From positions 1-64,000 of the forward strand of contig NZ_LUJK01000008.1 of the NCBI RefSeq assembly GCF_001601825.1: 64,000 nt of DNA, written 5' to 3'. Both the position numbers and the translations under genes were made by a program. Of the stretch, positions 58,089 to 64,000 are shown one piece after another. Every line of letters begins with the position of its first letter. Positions within the stretch are counted from its first letter, which is position 1. The notes under the pieces were generated by a model. That model was given only the letters and a program-made list of their open reading frames with translations. It was not told the DNA's origin and did not search any database. This DNA comes from Limnobacter sp. CACIAM 66H1 (GTDB lineage Bacteria > Pseudomonadota > Gammaproteobacteria > Burkholderiales > Burkholderiaceae_B).

Positions 58089-58592
58089 ATGAATACGCCA
58101 CGAATTTTGATTGGAAGTAGGGTTTCGAAGGGTTTCACCCTCATTGAACTGATGATTGGCATTGCGATTATTGGCGTGCTGTCGGCAATTGCAATCCCGG
58201 CGTTTCAGGATTACTTGAATCGCTCCAAAGTCACTGAGTTAATGAATATTGCCCAGTCTTGCAAGGCAGGTATTATTGAATTCACAGCCACAACAAATGC
58301 ATGGCCAGCTAACGCCGGCGATGCGGGTTGCCAGTCTAACGTTGCCGCACAGAGCCAGTATGCACGTCAACTGACTGTTGGTGCGAACGGTAGAATTCAA
58401 GTCACATTCCAGGCCAACACGGTAGCGGCGGGCATCGCTGACAACAATTTTATTGCCTTGATTCCCTTCACCGGTGGCGTAAGACATACCAACCCTTTGC
58501 AGCCAGTGGGTGAGTGGCGTTGCGTCACCAACGTTACCGCTGAGTTTCGGCGCTACTTACCCGCAGCTTGCCGCAACAACAACGTCAACTAA
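58089..58592 (+). CDS. Type IV pilin-like protein (prepilin)
   Basis: A type IV pilin or pseudopilin of 167 residues. The class III leader MNTPRILIGSRVSKG is cut before F16 by prepilin peptidase; FTLIELMIGIAIIGVLSAIAIPAFQDYL is the conserved hydrophobic helix (given in part: FTLIELMIG, E5 present). Four cysteines lie in the globular part (at SCKAG, AGCQS, WRCVT and AACRN), the last pair being the D-region disulfide. GAGGA lies eight bases before the ATG at 58089. No other pilus gene is near. In related genomes terC usually lies between sucD and this gene; it is absent here. Confidence 0.92.
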   Translation: MNTPRILIGSRVSKGFTLIELMIGIAIIGVLSAIAIPAFQDYLNRSKVTELMNIAQSCKAGIIEFTATTNAWPANAGDAGCQSNVAAQSQYARQLTVGANGRIQVTFQANTVAAGIADNNFIALIPFTGGVRHTNPLQPVGEWRCVTNVTAEFRRYLPAACRNNNVN

Positions 58593-58595
58593 GAT

Positions 58596-59066
58596 TTACC
58601 GACTGAAATCACTTTTGCCGCCGCGTTTCTCGACGAGTCTGGTTTGAGTCATGACCATGCCTTTGTCAATCGCTTTAAGCATGTCGTAAATGGTGAGAAG
58701 CCCTACCTGAACACCGGTCAGGGCTTCCATTTCCACCCCTGTTTTGCCCACGGTTTGCGCGGTGCAGGTGCAATGGACCTCGCACAGTTCATCGTTTAGT
58801 TCAAATTCAACTGCCAGTCGAGTCAGTGGAAGTGGGTGACACAATGGAATAAGATCAGAGGTGCGTTTTGCCCCCTGTATCGCGGCAATTCTGGCGACCC
58901 CCAACACATCGCCTTTCTTGGCGGTTCCCGCTTTTAAAGCAGCGTAGGCCTCATGCCCCAGCTGAATGGTGCCCGTGGCAACGGCTTTGCGTTCGGTTTC
59001 GGTTTTCCCGCCCACATCGACCATGTGTGCATTGCCTTCTTGGTCAAAGTGCGTAAGTCCGTTCAT
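58596..59066 (-). CDS. moaC: Cyclic pyranopterin monophosphate synthase MoaC
   Basis: MoaC turns the MoaA product into cyclic pyranopterin monophosphate in molybdenum cofactor synthesis. The 156-residue protein has [35 protein letters not shown] and [20 protein letters not shown], with the catalytic lysine in MLKAIDKGM. It ends three bases after the pilin gene, which converges on it, and diverges from the M48 protease. Confidence 0.97.
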   Translation of the reverse strand: MNGLTHFDQEGNAHMVDVGGKTETERKAVATGTIQLGHEAYAALKAGTAKKGDVLGVARIAAIQGAKRTSDLIPLCHPLPLTRLAVEFELNDELCEVHCTCTAQTVGKTGVEMEALTGVQVGLLTIYDMLKAIDKGMVMTQTRLVEKRGGKSDFSR

Positions 59067-59179
59067 TGTATTAATCCCCTGCTGACTGATTTTCTTAACT
59101 TCATAGGTGCTGGTCGCATGGCCTGCCAGGCGTTTACCTAAATTTACCCAAGGAAAAGCCGTGCTACGCCCGAAGTTGA

Positions 59180-59207
59180 TTGAACTTGTTTTTCATCGCG
59201 CTATCAT
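59180..59207 (+). promoter_or_regulatory. Probable promoter of the M48 protease gene
   Basis: TTGAAC (59180-59185) and TATCAT (59202-59207) are 16 bases apart, each matching four or five consensus positions. A start site near 59213 would give a 20-base leader before the ATG at 59234, which argues against the in-frame TTG at 59180 as a start codon. Confidence 0.45.
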
Positions 59208-59233
59208 ACCCAGACTACCACCGTAAAAAGCCC

Positions 59234-60829
59234 ATGATGCGTCTTGATTTTCGGAAAAGTGTTGCGAGTGTGCTGTGCAGTACCCTGCTGCTGTCGTCCA
59301 TGCTGTCGCCGATCGCGCATGCGGATGGCTTGAATAACTTGCCAAGCTTGGGTGATGCGGGTGGGGCCGAGCTTTCTGTTCAGGATGAACGCCGATTGGG
59401 TGCCCTGATCATGAAAGATTATCGGGCTTTTGGCGCGGTGAATAATGATCTGGAGATCACTGCTTACATTAGCCGTTTGGGTAACAAGATCGTGCAAGCG
59501 GCGTCCGAATCTCCGTCCAATTTTGAGTTTTTTCTGGTCACCGACAAATCGGTGAATGCATTTGCCATGCCGGGTGGCTATATTGGCGTGCACACAGGGT
59601 TAATTGCGGCTTCCCAAACTGAATCCGAATTGGCATCCGTGTTGGCGCACGAGGTGGGGCACGTGACCCAACGCCACATTGCGCGCCGTTTTGGCCAACA
59701 AAAGCAAACCAGTCTCGTTGCCACAGCGGCCATGATCGCGGCCTTGCTAGTGGCGGGCTCCAATCCGCAGGCAGCGTCCGGTTTGATGGCCGCGGGTGCG
59801 GGCTACTCAATCGATCAACAGTTGGCGTTCTCTCGCGACGCTGAGCGTGAGGCCGATCGGGTCGGATTTTTGACACTTCAGCAAGCAGGTTTTGATACCC
59901 AAGGCATGGTGGATTTTTTTGGTCGTTTGCAAACTGCATCGCGCCTCTATGAAAACAATGCACCTTCTTATTTGCGTACTCACCCGTTAACCACCGAGCG
60001 AATTGCTGACATTCGTAACCGTGCAGGTCTGGAAAGCAGCTCAAACCGAAGTCAAGCCCAGTCAAGCCTTGAATTCGAGCTGATCCGGGTCAAGTCCATT
60101 GTGTTTGCGGAACGAAGCAACCAACAGTTGGCAGACCGTTTGCGAACATTTGAATCCCCCAATGAGCAAGAGGGTATTAAAGATCCAGTGGCGTTAATGT
60201 ACGGCCGCTCGCTGGTCTTGAATTCCATGGGTCGAAAGCAGGAGGCTCTTGAAGCCAGTGAAAAGGCCATCGAGCGGTTTAAATCCGGGCAATCTGTGGT
60301 CAAGAAAACCGAGGTGCCCTTGCTGCTTCAAAGTCAACGTATGAGAATGGCCATGGATGTTAGCTTGCCGTTGGCCTCTGCACCTATGGACCAGCGTCCA
60401 GTTCGGGAGCGTTCGGCCTTGAATGCGCAGGAAAAAGCCACGCTTGGGCAACTGACTTCCTTGAGAAATGAATTTAGAAGTGAAATGTCCGTTCGTCTGC
60501 TGTATGCCGAAGGGTTACAGCGCTTGGGTTTGTTTAAGGAATCAGACGCTTACCTGAAAGAACTTTCCCAGGCCTATCGCTCTGTGCCCGAGGTTTTTGA
60601 TTTGCTCGCCCAAAGTGCTTTGGCTTTACGAAAGCCGGCGGAACACCACATGGCCTTGGCTCAGTCTTACAACGCACGTCAAGCCTATCTGCCCGCGATT
60701 GAACAAGCTGAAATTGCCAAACGGTACGCGAGAGATAATTATTACTTGTTGGCCGAAATTGACGCCAAACAACGCGAATACAAACGCAAAGCTGACGCTG
60801 AGCGAGAATTCGCCAAGTTTGGCAACTAA
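59234..60829 (+). CDS. Periplasmic M48 metalloprotease with TPR region (BepA/YfgC type)
   Basis: A probable periplasmic zinc protease and chaperone for outer-membrane proteins. The 531-residue protein has a Sec signal (MMRLDFRKS...SPIAHADG, cut near residue 31). The M48 domain has the zinc site LAHEVGHVTQRHIARRFG and the third ligand in RDAEREADRVGF. The C-terminal 250 residues are helical tetratricopeptide-like repeats. This order matches E. coli BepA. Its last codons enter a 13-bp tandem repeat. Confidence 0.93.
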   Translation: MMRLDFRKSVASVLCSTLLLSSMLSPIAHADGLNNLPSLGDAGGAELSVQDERRLGALIMKDYRAFGAVNNDLEITAYISRLGNKIVQAASESPSNFEFFLVTDKSVNAFAMPGGYIGVHTGLIAASQTESELASVLAHEVGHVTQRHIARRFGQQKQTSLVATAAMIAALLVAGSNPQAASGLMAAGAGYSIDQQLAFSRDAEREADRVGFLTLQQAGFDTQGMVDFFGRLQTASRLYENNAPSYLRTHPLTTERIADIRNRAGLESSSNRSQAQSSLEFELIRVKSIVFAERSNQQLADRLRTFESPNEQEGIKDPVALMYGRSLVLNSMGRKQEALEASEKAIERFKSGQSVVKKTEVPLLLQSQRMRMAMDVSLPLASAPMDQRPVRERSALNAQEKATLGQLTSLRNEFRSEMSVRLLYAEGLQRLGLFKESDAYLKELSQAYRSVPEVFDLLAQSALALRKPAEHHMALAQSYNARQAYLPAIEQAEIAKRYARDNYYLLAEIDAKQREYKRKADAEREFAKFGN

Positions 60830-60868
60830 GTTCGGCAACTAAGCTCTGAAACTAAGTTTGGCAATCAG
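60818..60868. repeat. Short tandem repeat, 13-bp unit
   Basis: TTTGGCAACTAAG (60818-60830), TTCGGCAACTAAG (60831-60843) and the diverged CTCTGAAACTAAG (60844-60856) are followed by a partial fourth copy (TTTGGCAATC). The first copy holds the final codons and stop of the M48 gene. Thirteen bases is out of frame, so each copy brings its own TAA. Confidence 0.8.
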
Positions 60869-60886
60869 CCAGCAAACGAAGCTGAG

Positions 60887-61861
60887 TTAATCCTTGTGAT
60901 AATCACTGACTCGTTGTACTTCATTGGCCGAGCCCAGCATCACTGCGCAGCGCTGATGTAGCTCGCTCGGTTGTATGTCCAGAATACGCTGGGTTGCGTC
61001 GAAGCTTTTGCCGCCAGCTTGCTCTATTAGCATGCTCATCGGGTTGGCCTCATACATCAGGCGCAGCTTGCCAGGCTTGTTGGGGTCGCGCAGGTCTTTG
61101 GGGTACATGAAAATACCCCCCCGGGTCAATACTCGGTGCACATCGGCCACCATGGAGGCAATCCATCGCATGTTAAAGTCCTTGCCACGTACGCCGGTTT
61201 TTCCCTCCAGCAATTCAGTGATGTAACGCTGCACAGGTTTATACCAGTGGCGCTGGTTTGACATATTGATGGCGAATTCTTTGGTGTCTTCGGGCACATC
61301 CATACTTTCGCTGGTTTGGATGTACTGGCCAGCCTCGCGGTCGAGTGTAAACGCGACTACGCCTCGGCCAAATGTCAGTACCAACGAGGTTTGGGGGCCG
61401 TACACCACGTAACCTGCAGCCAGTTGCTCGGTGCCAGGTTGCAGGAAGCTTTCATTGGTAATTTCGCCAACGTCAGGATTGGGCAGAACTGAGAAAATGG
61501 TGCCGATCGACACGTTCACGTCGATATTGCTGGAGCCATCCAGCGGGTCGAACAGTACCAGGAAAGGGCGATCGGAGTGCCCAGGCACTGGCGAGCAATC
61601 GTCCAGTTCTTCCGAGGCCATACCCGCCACCACGCCGGTTGCAGCAAGTGCATCCAGAATCATGTCATTGGCAATAATATCGAGCTTCTTCTGAGTTTCA
61701 CCTTGTACATTTTCTGAACCAGCACTACCCAATACGCCGCCTAGCGCTCCTTTGTGAACTGCGGCGGAAATGGATTGCGATACCTCAGCAATTGCCGAGA
61801 TCAGCACACCCATGTGCGCATCCGCATTGTGTTCCAGGTATTGCGCCAAATTCATACTCAT
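60887..61861 (-). CDS. fbp: Fructose-1,6-bisphosphatase class I
   Basis: FBPase removes the 1-phosphate of fructose 1,6-bisphosphate, the committed step of gluconeogenesis. The 324-residue protein has the metal-binding [41 protein letters not shown] and [20 protein letters not shown]. With gap, pgk and fba in the same window it allows reverse flow. It lies 24 bp after pepN in the same direction. Confidence 0.97.
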   Translation of the reverse strand: MSMNLAQYLEHNADAHMGVLISAIAEVSQSISAAVHKGALGGVLGSAGSENVQGETQKKLDIIANDMILDALAATGVVAGMASEELDDCSPVPGHSDRPFLVLFDPLDGSSNIDVNVSIGTIFSVLPNPDVGEITNESFLQPGTEQLAAGYVVYGPQTSLVLTFGRGVVAFTLDREAGQYIQTSESMDVPEDTKEFAINMSNQRHWYKPVQRYITELLEGKTGVRGKDFNMRWIASMVADVHRVLTRGGIFMYPKDLRDPNKPGKLRLMYEANPMSMLIEQAGGKSFDATQRILDIQPSELHQRCAVMLGSANEVQRVSDYHKD

Positions 61862-61885
61862 TGTCGTCCTCTGTTGAATTCAAAA

Positions 61886-64000
61886 TTAGTGGGTTGAAGC
61901 GTCAAGCGCTTTGCCGATCACTTCCCGCGCATCGGCTGATAGTTTGTCGGTGTTGAATATACGTTCAAGTTGCAGGTGTGCCTTTTCCTGTAAGGCCGGT
62001 ACCAGTTTGGTCCAACGGTCAAGCCCACGCGCCATCCTTGCGGCAACTTGAGGGTTAATCGTGTTGAGCTCAATGACCAGATCGGCCCACAGGGTATAAC
62101 CTTCACCGGAGTGTGAGTGAAACACACTGGGGTTTTGCATCGCAAAAGCCGCCAAAAGCGAGCGAGCGCGATTTGGGTTCTTCAAGGTGAATGAAGGGTG
62201 CGTCAGCAGTTGGCGCACCGTTTGCAGAGTGTTCACGTTTTCATTGCTGGCAGGTACTGTGGCCTGCAACATAAACCATTTATCCACGGCCAGCGCTTCA
62301 TTCTTGAAGCGTTCAAAAAAATCGGCCAGCTCGGGTGGGTTCTCTGCGCCGTTGTGGACAATATTGCTCAAGGCGGCCATCCTGTCGGTCATGTTGTTGG
62401 AGGCCGCATATTGAGCCTTTGCCACATTCAGTTCTTCATCCGCTCCTGCAGCCACCATATAGGCCAGCGCCACGTTTTTCAATGCACGTTGGCTGGCGGC
62501 CACCGCGTTGTAGCTGTAAGGTTGCCCTGTTAAACTGCGAGCATCATAGATCGCCTTGAAGTCTGCTCCGAAGGTACACGCCAACAAATCGCGCAAGGTG
62601 GTGCGTGCAAAATGCATCGCAACCGGGTCTACCAGTCCGTCGAATGCCTCCAGCAGTGTTCCCTCACCGGGCAATTGCAAGGCCAAGGCCAAGAAGCCGT
62701 CAGACAGCTGTTTGTCTTTCAGCAAGTTTTCCACAATTTGAATGGCGGCCTGGGTATTGGTGCCGTCGGTTTGTCCGCGCTGAAGGTAAATGTCCAGAAT
62801 CGCTTTGCCGTAAATTTTTTGGCAGGCATCCCAACGATTGAATGGGTCATTGTCGTGACCCGCTAAAAAGATAAGGTCATCTGTAGTGTGTGCGGATTGC
62901 AGAATAACGGGTGCAGAAAAGCTGCGAAGCAGCGAGGGCACCACTGGTTTGTCCAACCCAGTGAACACGAATGTTTGCGTGAATTCGGTAAAGTCAAGTA
63001 CATCGCCATGTAGTGCATTCGTATTGCTTTCCAGCTGCAAGGGCACATCGCGACCACTGGCTTTTTCTACAAAACCCAATTTCACAGGAATGTGAAAGGC
63101 GGGTTTGATCGCCTGGCCCGGCGTGGGGCGACAGTTTTGCTTCAACGTCAACACCAGTTGGCCGTTGGTTTGCGTCCAGCTTGCCGATACCTCTGGGGTG
63201 CCTGCCTGGGAATACCAATGGCGAAACTGCTTCAAATCCAGTTCCGGGTGGGCTTCCTGCAGGGCGGTTTCCATGGCGCCGACAAAATCTTCACAGGTCA
63301 CAGCTTGGCCATCGTGACGTTCAAAATAAATTTGCATCCCGCGCTGAAACAATTGTTCACCCAGCAGCGTGTGCTGCATGCGAATAACCTCCGCGCCTTT
63401 CTCGTAGACAGTTACCGTGTAGAAATTATTAATTTCCTGATAACTGTCGGGTCGTATGGGATGCGCCATTGGGCCAGCGTCCTCAGGAAACTGCGCGGCG
63501 CGAAGCACTTTCACATCTTCAATCCGTTTCACCGCGCGTGCAGAATCTGCCTGCACTTCATCAAGCCCTTCGGCCATCATGTCTGCGGAAAACTCCTGGT
63601 CGCGAAATACAGTCAAGCCTTCTTTTAACGAGAGTTGAAACCAGTCCCGGCAGGTCACCCGGTTGCCTGTCCAGTTGTGAAAGTACTCATGGCCCACTAC
63701 ACTCTCCACGTTCTCGAAATCAACATCCGTGGCAAGTTCGGGGTTTGCAAAGACAAACTTGGTATTGAAAATATTCAAACCCTTGTTTTCCATGGCACCC
63801 ATATTGAAATCGGCGGTGGCCACAATCATGAATCGGTCCAGGTCCAGGTCGAGGCCAAACCGTTCACGGTCCCAGTCAATCGACTTCTTCAAGCTTTGCA
63901 TGGCAAAGTCGGTTTTATCCAGGTTGCCTGGCTCAACCCATACTTGCAACAATGCTGGCTTGCCGTTGCCTTTTTTCACTGTTTCTTCCTGGCACACAAA
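61886..64000 (-). CDS. pepN: Aminopeptidase N (5' end outside window)
   Basis: PepN is the cytoplasmic M1 zinc aminopeptidase that trims peptides from the N-terminus. The 704 or so codons present include the substrate-binding GAMENKGLNIFN, the zinc site VVGHEYFHNWTGNRVTC and the distal glutamate in LKEGLTVFRDQEF. The C-terminal helical DUF3458-type domain is complete. The gene continues past the right edge; about 170-180 N-terminal residues are missing compared with E. coli PepN (870). The first methionine in the window (63997) is internal. Confidence 0.97.
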   Translation of the reverse strand, partial: FVCQEETVKKGNGKPALLQVWVEPGNLDKTDFAMQSLKKSIDWDRERFGLDLDLDRFMIVATADFNMGAMENKGLNIFNTKFVFANPELATDVDFENVESVVGHEYFHNWTGNRVTCRDWFQLSLKEGLTVFRDQEFSADMMAEGLDEVQADSARAVKRIEDVKVLRAAQFPEDAGPMAHPIRPDSYQEINNFYTVTVYEKGAEVIRMQHTLLGEQLFQRGMQIYFERHDGQAVTCEDFVGAMETALQEAHPELDLKQFRHWYSQAGTPEVSASWTQTNGQLVLTLKQNCRPTPGQAIKPAFHIPVKLGFVEKASGRDVPLQLESNTNALHGDVLDFTEFTQTFVFTGLDKPVVPSLLRSFSAPVILQSAHTTDDLIFLAGHDNDPFNRWDACQKIYGKAILDIYLQRGQTDGTNTQAAIQIVENLLKDKQLSDGFLALALQLPGEGTLLEAFDGLVDPVAMHFARTTLRDLLACTFGADFKAIYDARSLTGQPYSYNAVAASQRALKNVALAYMVAAGADEELNVAKAQYAASNNMTDRMAALSNIVHNGAENPPELADFFERFKNEALAVDKWFMLQATVPASNENVNTLQTVRQLLTHPSFTLKNPNRARSLLAAFAMQNPSVFHSHSGEGYTLWADLVIELNTINPQVAARMARGLDRWTKLVPALQEKAHLQLERIFNTDKLSADAREVIGKALDASTH

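Noticed and set aside
59180-59233. TTG start of the M48 protease at 59180
   Set aside because: It coincides with the -35 element of a likely promoter, and the signal peptide begins at the ATG at 59234.

Overview
The window is a dense stretch of bacterial chromosome. Nearly every gene has close relatives in Burkholderiales (Betaproteobacteria), and the gene order is typical of that order: glyQ-glyS-gmhB-plsC, tkt-gap-pgk-pyk-fba-purC-purE-purK-sua5, pcnB-folK-deoxynucleoside kinase-panB-panC, rplM-rpsI-argC-DUF6776-bactofilin-erpA, recA-recX-sucC-sucD and fbp-pepN. A Limnobacter-like organism would fit, but this rests on gene order and general sequence character, not on a search. I saw no rRNA or tRNA genes, insertion sequence, prophage or CRISPR array.

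Layout. 1-12100 (minus strand): ruvA (cut by the left edge), ruvC, purH, fis, dusB (frameshifted), gloA, a YgjP-type metallopeptidase, plsC, gmhB, glyS, glyQ, a succinate-semialdehyde dehydrogenase and rsmE. 12200-25650 (plus): tkt and gap, then an inserted pair (a secreted subtilisin-like protease and, on the opposite strand, a rhombosortase), then pgk, pyk, fba, purC (frameshifted), purE, purK and sua5. 25660-31840 (minus): panD, panC, panB, a deoxynucleoside kinase, folK, pcnB, a HAD phosphatase and hda. 31900-38780: purM, queG (minus), tsaE, amiC, mutL, miaA. 38777-39451 is a gene-poor island of inverted and tandem repeats. 39450-43940 (minus): an AEC transporter, erpA, bactofilin, DUF6776, argC, rpsI, rplM. 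43940-44473 is noncoding; it holds a folded rplM leader and a candidate small RNA. 44470-57950: osmC, coq7 (minus), miaB, a CorC-like protein, lnt, ribBX, ribH, nusB, thiL, pgpA, pncC, recA, recX, sucC, sucD. 58000-64000: a type IV pilin, moaC (minus), a periplasmic M48 protease, fbp (minus) and pepN (minus, cut by the right edge).

How the genes work together. The window carries lower glycolysis and gluconeogenesis (tkt, gap, pgk, pyk, fba, fbp), most late purine steps (purC, purE, purK, purM, purH), pantothenate synthesis, two riboflavin genes, tRNA modification (dusB, queG, tsaE, sua5, miaA, miaB), DNA repair (ruvAC, mutL, recA, recX) and envelope biogenesis (plsC, gmhB, lnt, amiC, pgpA). 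Genes are tightly packed; many neighbours overlap by 1 or 4 bases (TGATG, ATGA), and convergent pairs often end within a few bases of each other.

The most interesting observations are: the dedicated protease/rhombosortase pair inside the glycolytic cluster; a candidate small RNA of about 125 nt whose hairpin loop shows an anti-Shine-Dalgarno sequence; a three-way-junction-like leader before rplM; matching A7 frameshifts in purC and dusB; a ribA-like domain without its zinc cysteines; and the repeat island after miaA.
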